A stretch of DNA of 64,000 nt from Epiperipatus broadwayi (GCA_028023455.1 JAQFVV010006337.1:1603001-1667000), one strand, 5' to 3'; numbered from the stretch's first letter, positions 1 through 11,350 are shown. Numbers and translations are program-made. Notes: a model not told the origin generated them from the letters alone.

Positions 1-1020
1 TTGTAACCTGTGATTTGTACTTTCAGAACATTTAGGTTTTTTTTTAAAAAAAATATAAAGTACTCTAAATATCTAAATAAGTTGTAAAAACAATATTTGC
101 ACATATTTCATAATAGAAAAATAAAACATTTTCCCATAACATGAAAGTTTCTTTTAGTTTTTGCAAAGTAATCTAAAAATAAATATATTTGTACTTATAC
201 AATAATAAATATTATTTGTTGAAAATTGAATATTTACATAAGTAGTTCAACATTGAAAAATAAAACATTTCCCCATAATGTTGAAAATCATTATGATACT
301 GTGGTGACTACAATAAACACCCAGGTGATTTAATGTTCATGAATTGAAGCAAATTTCTGAAGAATATGACTATTATAGTCTCAGATCATATAAAACAACA
401 GTTAATAGGGATCTCTTTCTAGCCTAGCTTCAGTATGTTCACTCTGTTTATCACCGATAATCAAAATAATAAAGAAAAATTATTTTACCCTTTTTAAAAT
501 ATTTTGTTATTAATCCAGTTCATTTTTATTGTACTATGTATCCATAAAGTTATGCATTTTCATTTATGAAAAATAAAAATAAAATGTAATTTACAATTGA
601 TTTGTTCTTTACAAATGTATTTAATATCAACATGACATTTTTTTGTCCATTTTAATAAAAAAAAATAAAGTAAAAAATTTGAAGAACAAATAAAAAAAAA
701 AAAAAAGTAACTTATAATAAATAAGAAGATTTTTAAAAATGTAATTTATAATTAATTGGTACTTTAGTATTATGAGAATCAAAATTTCAAACCAATAGAG
801 TTTTAGTGGTTCTGTACAGTGGGTAAAATCAAAAACTAACATAAAAATTGAATGAAATATATCTACATACCAATACCAAGTTGAGATGTGTAGTAATTAT
901 TGCCTTTTGTTAAAGTTAAATAATTATTTTTAGGGGGTTATAAATAAGAAATGTATAGATTTATTGAAGTCAGTTTTTATTATTATTCCAAATAAAAATT
1001 GATACAAATATATTCCTAAA
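1..1020. other. AT-rich non-coding stretch, no gene seen
   Basis: I see only poly-A and poly-T runs and stop-dense frames. The longest open frame (627-842, minus) translates to low-complexity Phe/Leu/Ile from a poly-A-rich tract and is not a credible gene. A short phrase around an AAAACATTT-CCCATAA core occurs twice (about 122-145 and 261-285), a weak local duplication. Confidence 0.6.
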
Positions 1021-1400
1021 ACGGACGATTTGAACGTAGGATTTTTCAGTCTATATCCATCTTCCACTCCATATCAAGCAACCCACACACATGACCACAT
1101 ACATGTGAAAAAGATAGATGATCTCCAATATATGTATTATGTGCAGAACTAGCACTAATGGGCCAGATCAAAAACTCCCACACAAAGATATACAATTAGT
1201 GTTCAGCTTATATTACAATAATAATTCCTTAAACTTTAATGGATAGGCTTCAATCTTTTCACCCTTCCAACTATTCAACTATCCATTTCATAGAAAAATC
1301 AATGATGGAATGGTCAAAGCTTTTGCTGGATTTAATATTGGAGTCATACACATATAGACATTATATGAGTCTAACCCCTCATATTATCAGACCATTATGT
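1021..1400 (-). mobile_element. Hammerhead-related short retroelement, degenerate copy 1
   Basis: Read on the minus strand, this matches the repeat at 6050-6465 over almost its full length, so the two lie as inverted copies about 5 kb apart. Both ends carry a related phrase containing AGGATTTTTCAGTC, which suggests terminal inverted sequence. The region at about 1124-1164 (minus) aligns with the hammerhead ribozyme of the copy at 25.3 kb. Its catalytic core is broken: CTGATGA reads CATTAG-like, and GAAA reads as a diverged A-rich string. It is a dead copy, recognised through its better-preserved relatives. Confidence 0.6.
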
Positions 1401-1810
1401 ATCCACCAGTAATTACTGATTTCTAAAAATTACTGTTACTGAAATAACTATTAGTGGCTTTTCAACCAAAATTTTAATTTATTTAAGTCTGCTATAAAAA
1501 CAATTTTCTTTCAAACATTTCATTTTTTAGAAAAAGGAAAATTAATTTTAAACTCATTTTAAAATTGTGAAAAGTTGAACAAGGTTACAATATTCTCAAG
1601 ATATAAATATCAATCTTTTCCTCTCCAATATTTTCAAATATGTATTTGCTTTACTAAATGGCCAAATTAAAATGCTCAAGTTTGCATAGTGCATAGCTGT
1701 GTAAGTATTGCAGCACTGTTACAAAGTTCAGAACATGTTTGATTTGAAAGTTTCTATAAAATTGTTATCTTCTTCATTTTATCAATTATTTTTCATCATT
1801 TCCCTTCATA
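1401..1810. other. Non-coding spacer
   Basis: AT-rich sequence between the ribozyme-related repeat and the hAT relic. No gene, RNA or repeat with a second copy was recognised. The hAT element's 5' terminal inverted repeat should lie in this interval, but I could not identify it. Confidence 0.4.
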
Positions 1811-3690
1811 ATGTCTCAAAAAAATTCAAACATGTAGCAATACTTTAAAAGAAAAAAACAAAGAAGCTGAGTGCTTAAAGTGCAGTAAAATTTTGAAAAG
1901 TATCAGTGGATCAACTTTTGAAATGAGGGTTCATGTAAGCAAGATTCATGCTAATGACTTTTAAGATGATGTTAATTCTAGTGCTTCTTCAAGCAAGAAA
2001 CAGGCATTTTTGCCTAAAAAGTCTGTTACTTCTGCTATTCCAAAAATGGCTTGCAAAGATGTATTTAGTTTTAATCAAATCACAACTTGTGAATTTATTC
2101 AAAGTAAGTAGCAAAAAACATTTACGACAACATGCCACCAACTACAGGCAATGGTGTAAAAAAATTAGTTTATAATTATTATCTAACTAAAAAAACTGAG
2201 CTATCTGAATATTTTGGGAGTCAAATTAAAACTAGAATTTCTTACTCAATTTCCATTGTTGAATATACATCTCATAATCTTAGATATATGAACATAAATG
2301 TACATAACGTAATAAAACATTCATTTCTAAGTTTAGTTCCATTCAAATAACTAGCAAGAAAATCACAGAAGTTGTCAAAAAATGATTAAGTGAATTTCAT
2401 TTAGATCTAGAACATCACATTGTACAAATGACAATAAACTGTGCTTCAATAATGATAAAATTTGGCATGAAAAATAGCTTCATTCATCAATTATGTTTTG
2501 TGAATGGAACACACCCAAATGTTTGCAATATTCTTTACAAGAAAAAGTAACTGCAAATGAAAATGGAAGAACTTGTGCTTGATGAAGATGAAGAAAATTT
2601 TCTAAGATATTCATGACTGGAATGATTGTTACATTCCTCTGACTTAGACAAAGTTATTGACTCTATTGAGATAATTGATTATGATAATGAATGTGCTGCT
2701 GCTTCAGAAATTTCTATTGAATTGATTTTAAAAGTTAGAAAAAATCACAAAATATTTAGAAAATCTACTTTGAAAAATAATTACCTATGAGAAATTGTTA
2801 AAAGTACTGCAAAGGGGAAAGAACTTAAAGACATATTCTAGATAATCGTACAAGATGGAATACCACTCTAGCTATGATTTCAAGAATTATTGAATTAAAA
2901 GAATGTATTCCAAATGCTTTAAGATTTAGCTGAATTAATGAAGTAATTTCCAATGAAGAATAGAAGAATTTACAAAATCTTGTCAATGTACTTCACCCTC
3001 TTCAAATAATTGGCAAAGGGCTTTCTTGTGAAGATGCTTCATTGTTGAAAGGTGAAAATTCCAAGAAATTCATTTCATAAAAATTAGACAATCACAATTC
3101 AGTGTTAGCTATGCAATTTAAAAAGGTCTTGCAGGAACAATATCTTTACATCGGATGACAAACATCATTGGGTTAATAAGTTATCTTAAAAATCCTGAGT
3201 ACTTGAAAAGATGATTCTGAATCTAAACACCCCTTCTTATTATCAAATCATAAAAGCATTAAGAAACTGGCTGAAGAAACACACAACAGACTTTTTTTGG
3301 CCAGATGCAGAAAAAGAAATCCAAGAAGAAATTGCTCAAGATGAAATTTCAGATGTAAAATCTGCAGATAAAGAAGGTGATCCAATGCTTCAAAAATACA
3401 TCAAAGAAATTTCAAAAAAAGCTAAATCTAAACTGTTACCTCTCATAACTTTTCTTTAACTAACAAAATGAAGTTTTTTGAGTATACTGGAGAATGATCT
3501 GAGCATTTAGAAAAACTGTATCAAAGTTTAAATACTATCAGAGTGACCAATGTTTATTCAGGAAGAGCTTTTTCAAATACAGGATACTTTGTTTCAAAGA
3601 TAAGGTTATGCTTATCATCAAAAACGTTAGATAGTTTATGCTTTTTCAAAATGTTATTTCATTAAAAATTCAGTGAATAGGGTATAGTGC
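1811..3690 (+). pseudogene. Decayed hAT-superfamily transposase (BED finger to dimerisation domain)
   Basis: hAT transposases cut and paste DNA elements bounded by short TIRs and 8-bp target duplications. Conceptual reading in shifting frames gives the usual order. First is an N-terminal BED-type zinc finger (ECLKCSK, then RVHVSKIH, about 1868-1955). In the middle is a segment with the characteristic LDNRTRWNTTLAM phrase (about 2838-2880). Last is the C-terminal hAT dimerisation domain (VYSGRAFSNTGYFVSKIR, about 3553-3606). Many in-frame stops and frameshifts break it, so it cannot encode a working enzyme. The total span of about 1.9 kb is close to a full-length hAT coding region. One open piece survives at 3211-3459 (82 codons), an acidic linker just before the dimerisation domain. 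The 370-bp repeat array starts within about 60 bp of its 3' end. I could not delimit the TIRs. Confidence 0.85.
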
Positions 3691-3729
3691 TATTTTTTCC
3701 CACAACATTAAAGAACTTTATTTTTTTAC

Positions 3730-3742
3730 AAAATCATTTTTA
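3730..3742 (+). repeat. Left 13-bp flank of the repeat array
   Basis: AAAATCATTTTTA immediately precedes the first array unit and occurs again, identical, directly after the last unit at 5704-5716. This is consistent with a target-site duplication made when the array or its founder inserted. In sequence this AT-rich, chance or microhomology is possible. Confidence 0.5.
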
Positions 3743-3745
3743 AAC

Positions 3746-5109
3746 AACATTTGTCTAAATTGCATGTTGTTATTAAATTAGTAATAATTAAAAGCTTGCT
3801 AGACTTTCACATGTGCTACAGTTGTTTCTCAGTTAGCCAATCAGATTTTTAAACAGCTGTCTTTTTAAAAATTATCAGGCTTTTGACACACGACATAGAT
3901 TTTGATAAGAAAAGGATGATACTACCTTCTCTCAACTTGACTTTTATATATATATAAGCCAGCCTTAAGCATCTTGACCTGAAAGCTTGAAATATAAACA
4001 TATTCCTTTATTACTCACTGAGTTTTGAATTTACGATATTACAGCATGAAATCTTAGATTTATTACACCGCAATTTTCTAGATGTTAATATAATTTATCA
4101 GCAACGTATGTAAATAACATTTGTCTAAATCACATGTTGTTATTAAATTAGTAATAATTGAAAGCTTGCTAGACATTCACATGCACTACAGTTGTTTCTC
4201 AGAGAGCCAATCAGATTTTTAAACAGCTGTCTTTTTAAGAATGATCAGGCTTTTGACACACGGCAGAGATTTTGATAAGAAAAGGATGATACCACCTTCT
4301 CTCAACTTGACTTTTATATATATATATATATATATAAGCCAGTCTTAAGCATATTGGCCTGAATGCTTGAAATATAAACATATTCATTTATTACTCACTG
4401 AGTTTTTAATTTATGATATTACAGTTCGAAATCTTAGATTTACTACACTGAAATTTTCTAGAGGTTAATATAATTTATCAGCAACGTATGTAAATAACAT
4501 TTGTCTAAATTGCATGTTATTAAATTAGTAATAATTGAAAGCTTTCTAGACTTTCACATGTGCTAGAGTTGTTTCTCAGACAGCCAATCAGATTTTTAAA
4601 CAGCTGTCTTTTTAAGAACGATCAGGCTTTTGACACACGACAGAGATTTTGATATAAAAAGGATGATACCACTTTCTCTCAATTTAACTTTTATATATAT
4701 ATAAGCCAGTCTTAAGCATCTTGGGCTGAAATCTTGAAATATAAACATATTCATTTATTACTCACTGAGTTTTTAATTTACGATATTACAGTGCAAAATC
4801 TTAGATTTACTACACTGCAATTTTCTAGATGTTAATATAATTTATCAGTAACATATGTAAATAACATTTGTCTAAATTGCATGTTGTTATTAAATTAGTA
4901 ATAATTGAAAGCTTGCTAGACTTTCACATGTGCTACAGTTGTTTATCAGACAGCCAATCAGATTTTTAAACAGCTGTCTTTTTAAGAACGATCAGGCTTT
5001 TGATACATGACAGAGATTTTGATAAAAAATATCGTAAATTAAAAACTCAGTGAGTAATAAATGAATATGTTTATATTTCAAGCTTTCAGACCAAGATGCT
5101 TAAGACTGG

Positions 5110-5147
<38 letters not shown>

Positions 5148-5703
5148 CCAGTATATATATATATATATATATAAGTTAAGTTGAGAGAAGGTGGTATCAT
5201 CCTTTTCTTATCAAAATCTCTGTCATGTGTCAAAAGCCTGATCGTTCTTAAAGACAGCTGTTAAAAAATCTGATTGGCTGTCTGAGAAACAACTGTAGTC
5301 ACATGTGAAAGTCTAGCAAGCTTTCAATTATTACTAATTTAATAACAACATGTGATTTAGACAAATATTATTTACATACATTGCTGATAAATTATATTAA
5401 CGTCTAGAAAATTGCGGTGTAGTAAATCTAAGATTTCGCGCTGTAATATCGTAAATTAAAAACTCAGTGAGTAATAAATGAATATGTTTATATTTCAAGC
5501 TTTCAGGCCATGATGCTTAAGACTGGCTTATATATATAAAAGTTAAGTTGAGAGAAGGTGGTATCATCCTTTTCTTATCAAAATCTCTGTCATGTGTCAA
5601 AAGCCTGATCGTTCTTAAAAAGACAGCTGTTTAAAAATCTGATTGGCTGTCTGAGAAACAACTGTAGCGCATGTGAAAGTCTAACAAGCTTTCAATTATT
5701 ACT
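3746..5703. repeat. Palindromic array of about 370-bp promoter-like units (4 direct, 2 inverted)
   Basis: Direct units start near 3746, 4116, 4496 and 4863 (periods about 370, 380 and 367). The fourth is cut at about 5022. From about 5026 the same sequence runs on the opposite strand as two further units, the last ending at 5703. Each unit carries, in order, AGCCAATCAGA (inverted CCAAT box ATTGG on the other strand), the E-box CAGCTG inside AACAGCTGTC, a TTCTCTCAA-TT-ACTTTTATATATATA tract, then AAGCCAGTCTTAAGCAT. TA microsatellites have expanded in the TATA tract of several units and at the inversion junction (5112-5172). The units are highly similar, so amplification is fairly recent. A diverged single relative with long TIRs lies at 26776-27162, so the unit is probably a TIR element amplified in tandem. 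No protein is encoded. Confidence 0.85.
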
Positions 5704-5716
5704 AAAATCATTTTTA
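5704..5716 (+). repeat. Right 13-bp flank of the repeat array
   Basis: Identical to 3730-3742 (AAAATCATTTTTA). See the left flank entry. The truncated last unit ends directly against it. Confidence 0.5.
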
Positions 5717-6049
5717 TTTTCTTAAAAAAAAAAATTCATTTTTTTTGTTCAATAAAAGAAAATCTTTCTATATTTTTTTATTCAAGTATTTTTTTCTATT
5801 AAATAAAGCAATTTTTATTTCTTTCATTTTCTTTAATATCATAATTAAAAATAAATTTAATATCAGTAATTACTGTTAATCACAAATTTTACTTTGGTAT
5901 TTAATTGTAATTAACATGTCAAAAGTTTTTGAACCTTAGTACCCTTATATTAAATGAGAGGGATGGACTGAACTTATAGATGTTACCGATTTCCAAGGCA
6001 ATATGCAATTGATCTACTCATTCAGTAAACTAAATGTTTTATTTAAATA
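5717..6049. other. Very AT-rich spacer
   Basis: Poly-T and poly-A rich sequence between the array and the next repeat. No feature was recognised. Confidence 0.5.
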
Positions 6050-6465
6050 AATAGAGAGACTTAAACTTAGGATTTTTCAGTCAATATTCATTATCCACTA
6101 ATATGAGGGATTAGATTGACATAATGTCTACATGGATATGACTACAACATCAAATCCACCAAAGTTTTCAGCATTCCATCAGTGGTTTTCAATGAAATGG
6201 ATGGTCAAGTAGTTGGAAGGGTAAAAAGACTGAAGCCTGTCCTTTAAAGTTTAAGAAATTACTATCTTAATATAAACCAAGCACTGGAAGGTTATGATCT
6301 AACCCAATTGATTAGTGTTGGGTCTAAATGAAATACATATATTGGGGATCATCTATTTTTTTACATATATGTGGTCATGTGTATCAATTGTTTGAAATGG
6401 ATTGGAGGATTAATATAGATTGAAAAAAGATAATCCTAAATATAAATACCTCTACTTACTTATAT
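6050..6465 (+). mobile_element. Hammerhead-related short retroelement, degenerate copy 2
   Basis: This plus-strand copy aligns with the minus-strand copy at 1021-1400. It is bounded by the phrase CTTAGGATTTTTCAGTC on the left and an inverted relative of it on the right (about 6415-6460), giving a roughly 400-bp unit with inverted ends. At 6303-6346 the ribozyme-like fold is still visible. The stem-I halves CCCAA and TTGGG pair, GAAA is kept at 6330-6333, and TACATA plus TA precede the expected cleavage point. The first catalytic block reads TTGATTA instead of CTGATGA, so self-cleavage should be lost. The flanking sequence TGTGGTCATGTGTATCA is shared with the copies at 25.4 and 56.1 kb. Confidence 0.65.
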
Positions 6466-7869
6466 AAGAAACATTCAGTACACTGAAAGAATAGGTTAAT
6501 TATATATATATTAATAAATTCAATATTTTATTAATAGTTAAGCTGACTAATAAATATTATAACCTAAAAGTAAAAAAAATTTTAATAACTATCCAAAAGC
6601 AATAGTCAGTGGATTTTTGAGTTAATCAATATTAATAATTTTATAATATTGGTTATATTTTATTTAGCTAGATTTTAGTTGGTGAATATAGAATGTATGC
6701 TCTAAATTTAAGTAATTAACTTAACTTTTTTAAACTCTTACAGGGTGAGTGCATGGAAATTTATAATATTTAAGAAATAGCGCATTATCAGAAAGTGACT
6801 TCTGTTTGAATAATTTCAGTTTTCAGCACTTTATAATAATAGATTTACATTTATAGTTCATGTTTGTCTAATTGTAGGTGGTTAAAAAAATGAGACTGTT
6901 TTTCTCCTGCGATGGGTTAAATAGATTTGTACAATTGAATATTTGATTATAACATCAGGCACATAATAGACCCAAGCCCTGATTTAAGCATGATTTGTAA
7001 GAGTTGGTGTATATAGAATGGATGCTCTAAACTTAAGTGATTCACTTAAGTTTTTTAAAAAAAAACTCTTACCAGTGGGCAAATGCATGGAGATTGACTT
7101 CCATTTGAATAATTTTTTAACTAGATTTTGTAAAATATTTAAATTTCCTTTTCAAAATTCATTAAAACATTTTAATTAAAAGAATATAAATCTATCAGAG
7201 TATTGATTAAAATACAAAATTAGAAATAATGCATATTTTTAAATAGGCTAAAGTTGTTTTGAATACAACGAAAAAAATCCTTGAATAGATTAAAAACAAT
7301 AGCATGAATTGAGAACTATAGAATAACCAAATGAGACATAATTACTAGTTCACTACATTCTGTGCCATTTCCTGAAGAATAAACTAACATATTCTTAGTA
7401 ATTAAATAAAATGCCAGCCAAGCAAAATTATAGAAATATTTCAATATTAGCTTATTAGTGAAATAAGACCAAGTTAAGATTAGAGACAATGCATTCTTGA
7501 TAATCATATTCACTAGGAAGCTCACAATCAATATATTTTCCTAGCTTAAAACTTTACTTGAGCTGAAGTCTGCATTGAAAATATAATTTGTAATGGAGAG
7601 AGAGACCAATTAGCTAAAAAAGAAAACCTCTAGTATAAATAGTGTCTACTCCTGCATGATAAAGAATGCCTGGATCACAAGTTCATTGTCTGAATGGAAA
7701 GTTGCTGAACAAAAAAACAGTACAATAAAGCTACACTAGAATGTTAAGCAGTTAAGATTTGGTGCAAAAAAAAAAAAGTAACTAAATCTTAAGGATTTGT
7801 TTTGCGAGAAAATTTTCTAATATAAATAAAATATAAAATATTATACTGGTAAGAAATGACAGACTTTTA
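6466..7869. other. AT-rich non-coding stretch with a degenerate direct repeat
   Basis: No gene is visible. Segments at about 6690-6800 and 7010-7110 are degenerate direct repeats sharing ATGCTCTAAA-TTAAGT, TGCATGGA and CTTC-TTTGAATAATTT. The first also contains AATAGCGCATTATC, which matches the right-hand inner part of the pogo-like elements (about 12166 and 43515). It may be a fragment of that family. Confidence 0.45.
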
Positions 7870-8305
7870 TGTAAAGATTCACCATACAAATAATCATAAA
7901 TCTGTTCCCACCATTTTGATTTACACCCAATTATTCATTATTATGATCTTTAAAAAACTTTTTGAATTTTTAAAAAAAAAAAAACAAAACAAAAAAAAAA
8001 ACCCACCATTTAAAAAAATTATGGCCATTTTGTAAGATTGGTGACATCATGGGATAATGAAAAAAACTACATCATTAAAAATAAAATGAGGGCATTGATG
8101 TTAAAGATTTATAATACAGTGCCATGTTTTTTCATTACACAGTTTACAACAATGTTTTGATTAAAGAATTAAAATACCATAAATTGTATTTTATTTGATT
8201 TTCAGCCAGTATCTCTGCAAGACAGTCGATGCTTTCATTTAAGATATAATCAAAGTATAGAAGATTTTCATCACTGATGATTAGTTTGTGATAATGACAT
8301 TTTAG
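7870..8305 (+). repeat. Interspersed repeat of about 430 bp, copy 1 of 2
   Basis: This segment aligns in direct orientation with 26282-26670. Shared anchors include GATTGGTGACATCAT, GTAAGACA-TC-ATACTTTCATTTA-like text and ACAGAATTAAAATA-like text. The two copies are clearly diverged, so this is an old family. I found no coding potential, TIRs or tail that would classify it. A CRE-like TGACATCA lies inside both copies. Confidence 0.55.
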
Positions 8306-8865
8306 TAGCAATTATGTGTTGGACTATTTCTCTAATTATAAATATTGAATGTCTTCAGAAAACTTTTAAATTTTATTTGAACTTTCCAATTACATTCAAC
8401 TGTTAATTATAAAAAAATATAATATTCTCTTCATATAAATCCTTTTAAAACTCTTTACTTTTTCCCATTAAACCATATATATACATCTTTAATACACTAC
8501 CATCTTTCCAACATTTTGACCGCTTTTTCCTGCAGTCATTCTCAGGGATCAATAAAACATATTTATATATTTACATCATTAGTATTATAATATATATATA
8601 TATATAACATTTCATTTTTCATCTATAATAAAACTTTTTTATATACATACATTATATAAACTACATATACTTAGTGTATTATATATATAAAGAAGTAAAG
8701 TTTTTTAAAAGAAAAAAAAGAATATAGGATTTATATGAAGAGAATTTTTTTTTTTTTTTTAGAACATATATTTTTAAAGAAAAAAGAAGTATTTATTGTT
8801 GTTAAAATTGTTTCAATAATGAAAATAATTTAAAATATATATTTTTAGTTATAGAACACATGTCA
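8306..8865. other. AT-rich spacer with TA microsatellite
   Basis: Contains a short (TA)n tract near 8588-8606, a 14-bp poly-T run near 8748, and no recognisable gene. The interval ends at the inverted terminal segment of the Penelope-like element. Confidence 0.4.
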
Positions 8866-9221
8866 GTATATATAACACAATATTTTGAGTAGTATTATTC
8901 TCTTCTCTTCCTCAGGCATTGCTGGCCTGACCAGTGCCAGTACTACAAAGGAAATCTTTAAGATATTTGAATATTGAATTTTAAGATATGCTCTAACCAA
9001 CTGAACTAGTCTCACAAAGGCAAAAGTCAGTAGAAATTTCATATATTTATGAGTCTTCCTGATTTTTCCACATTTTACTAAGAGCAAAATTAATTAGTGG
9101 CTCCCAGACTTTATGTATTGTCATGTTAAACTGACTTATGGAGTTATTTGCCATTGTAAAGTGAGCAGCATTTTTTAATTTTCTTCTTTATAGGTTTTTT
9201 TTGTCTGTCCAGTATTGGATG
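8866..9221 (-). repeat. Inverted partial terminal repeat of the Penelope-like element, with tRNA-like A box
   Basis: This is an inverted copy of 9222-9550, meeting it head to head around 9222. Penelope-like elements often insert with an extra inverted piece of their terminal repeat (pLTR) at the 5' side, which is what this looks like. On the minus strand, 8989-9008 reads AGTTCAGTTGGTTAGAGCA-like text, an almost ideal tRNA D-arm / polymerase III A box. The matching B-box position is degraded here. The segment after it forms a small AGGC...GCCT hairpin. Confidence 0.7.
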
Positions 9222-9660
9222 AAAAAAAAAAAGTATAAAGAAGAAAATTCAAAAAAGCTGCTCACATAACAGTGACAAATAACCTCATAAGTCAGTTTAG
9301 TGTGACAATACATAATGTCTGGAGGTCTTTAATTAATTTTCCTCTTACGAAAATGTGGAAAAACAGACAGACAAACCCTCATAAGTAAATATAAAATTTT
9401 TAGTGACTTGCTTTTAGAAAAATAGCTTAGTTGATTAGAGTGTTATTTTAAAATTCAAATATCTACTGGACAGGTTTGATTCCCTTACTAGTACTATCAC
9501 TGGTTAGGCAGCAACATCTGAAGAGAGGAAAATAATACCACTTAAAATGTTGATTTAAGTGCAAAGTTTTAGATTTTTCTAAAGACATTCAATATTTAAT
9601 GTTAGATGATGGAAATTATCGAACATATAATTTCTACTAAAATTTCATCACCAAATGTTT
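9222..9660 (+). repeat. Left terminal repeat (pLTR) of the Penelope-like element
   Basis: This matches 18005-18400 in direct orientation. Both contain AAGAAGAAAATTC, GCTGCTCACATAA, a degenerate tRNA-like module, a CTGAAGA block and AATATTTAATGTTAGATGAT. Direct terminal repeats around a single element are the pLTR arrangement of Penelope-like elements. At 9423-9440 lies a TAGCTTAGTTGATTAGAG A box and at 9473-9483 a GGTTTGATTCC B box, at tRNA-like spacing. Transcription from an internal polymerase III-type promoter is therefore conceivable. No other copy in the window has both boxes this clear. Confidence 0.75.
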
Positions 9661-9689
9661 GGTATGGAGCTGATATTATATCAAACTTT

Positions 9690-11350
9690 AGACATTATAA
9701 AAAATTATGCCCAAAACTGGATAAAATAGAAAATCAATTAACTTTGTTTTGTAAATGTAAGTCTAAAACTGAATAAAATAGAAAACCAATTAACTTTGTT
9801 ATCTAAATCTGAATGGATTATTTCTAAAGGCTTGCTGTTGAAACCCCCATTTCACTCCCAGACAACCGAAAAAATTGCTCAGAAAGCAAGGCCATATTAA
9901 GAGAAAGAATAAATGCTCAAAGATTTTCCAAGTATCAAATCTTGCATTGCAATGGTAATGTGCAATGTTATATAGATTTCACAAGAATATCTCAAGCAGT
10001 AAAAAGATTGTATTTTAAATTACAAGGAGAAATAAAAGAATATCAAAAAAAACAACAATTTATAAACCTGTATGGACATATCAAATGCCATACTATACAA
10101 TTTACCTATCGGCTTTATCAATTAAAAATATTATTCTAAACATCTAATAGATGTTAAATTTTCTATTCTGGAAAAAGAAACAAACTTTGCCATCACCCAA
10201 TCTAATATCTCTTTATTAGATAAAACTGCAAACAATAAGAAAGAATTGTGCTGGAGAATAAAAATAACTTTTGAAAGACACCAAAATCTGAATTTAAACA
10301 CTGTTAGAGGAAAGTGATTAACTGCCTCAAATTAGACAAATATATAATCATTTCCCCTGATGATGAAAGCAATGCTATAGTTGTAATGAATACAAGTGAT
10401 TATGATAAAATACAAGAGCACTTCACAACAGGTCAATACAAAAAATTGGCAAAAAAAATCTGATATTAGCAAAAACAAAGTTACAAGCATTACAGAGAAA
10501 GCATCACAAGTACTTCAATGATTCAGAAAAAAGTAAAATATATTTCAACTAAATTTCTTATCTTTATGGCCTTTCTAAAATCCATAAGGACCATATTCCA
10601 TTAAAATCTGTTATTAGTTCTAATAATTCATCTTCCTAAAACTTGTTAAAATTTATTCTCAAAGGTATTAGACCTTTGTCAGGGATTCTAAGAACTATGT
10701 AGAATTAATCAAGAACATGAAAATTGGATGAACTGATATATTGGTAATCTTTGACGTACTCTATACTGAAGCACTGCTTATTGTAAGGAAAAGATTAAAT
10801 TAAAATAAAAAGTTACAAACGAGAACAATTATCATTGATAACATATGAAACTATTAACATTCTGCATAACAAAAGCATACTTGAAATACAACATGAAATT
10901 TCCCCAACAAAATCAAGGGATGGCTATAGCTTCACCACTCTTACCCCTAATGAGTTATATTTACATAACTTGAAATCACATCTTTATGTACTACTCCATA
11001 TTGACTTAAACTTTGGCATCACTATGTTGATGTTACATTTGTTGTATGGATACATGGTGAAGCACTGTTACAAACATTCTGGTCACACATCAATAACATA
11101 CCACCTTCAATTAAATTCACAATAGAACCAGAATAAGAATAAAAATTGGCTTTCTTAGATGTTCTTGTGAAAAGACTCTCTCATAGCAAAATCAAAACTA
11201 CAATTTACAAAAAATCCACACACACAGGGAAATACTTAGCATATACATCCAATCACACCAAAACACAAAACAAGAAGTTTGTTCAGAAGCCTATGATTTA
11301 GAAAAAGAAATGATCTATATAAAGCAAACTCTCATGAAGAATGGTTATCC
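9690..11350 (+). pseudogene. Penelope-like element reverse transcriptase, decayed, 5' part of a split element
   Basis: Penelope-like elements encode a telomerase-related reverse transcriptase joined to a GIY-YIG endonuclease. Conceptual reading across frameshifts gives landmarks in family order. They are AIVVMNTSDYDK (about 10377-10412), LYGL/PKIHKDHIPLKS-like text (about 10563-10605), the palm block GMAIASPLLPL (about 10920-10952), the catalytic WHHYVDVTFVVW (11014-11049), and FLDVLVKR (about 11152-11175). The catalytic YVDD is altered to YVDV, removing one metal-binding Asp, and many stops occur, so it is inactive. Near the start is a tandem duplication (about 9717-9810) of a segment coding for a KIENQLTL-like peptide. 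The reading ends with GYPSVRK at about 11345-11370, directly before a pogo-like element. The domain that should follow resumes at 17690. Confidence 0.85.

Noticed and set aside
627-842. 71-codon minus-strand open frame
   Set aside because: Phe/Leu/Ile low complexity from poly-A and poly-T DNA, with no domain and no context.
3978-4010. CTGAAAGCTTGAAATATAAAC in each array unit, considered as a hammerhead core
   Set aside because: The CTGA is not followed by N-G-A, and the AAGCTT between the blocks is too short to supply both the core bases and stem II.
5105-5175. TA microsatellites as genuine TATA promoters across the window
   Set aside because: Such runs occur everywhere in this sequence. 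Only the array units and 51.1 kb have TATA text in a reproducible or consensus context, and even there function is unproven.
8271-8296. CACTGATGA with nearby GTGATAATG as a ribozyme
   Set aside because: No GAAA and no stem arrangement, and the related repeat at 26.6 kb lacks the motif.
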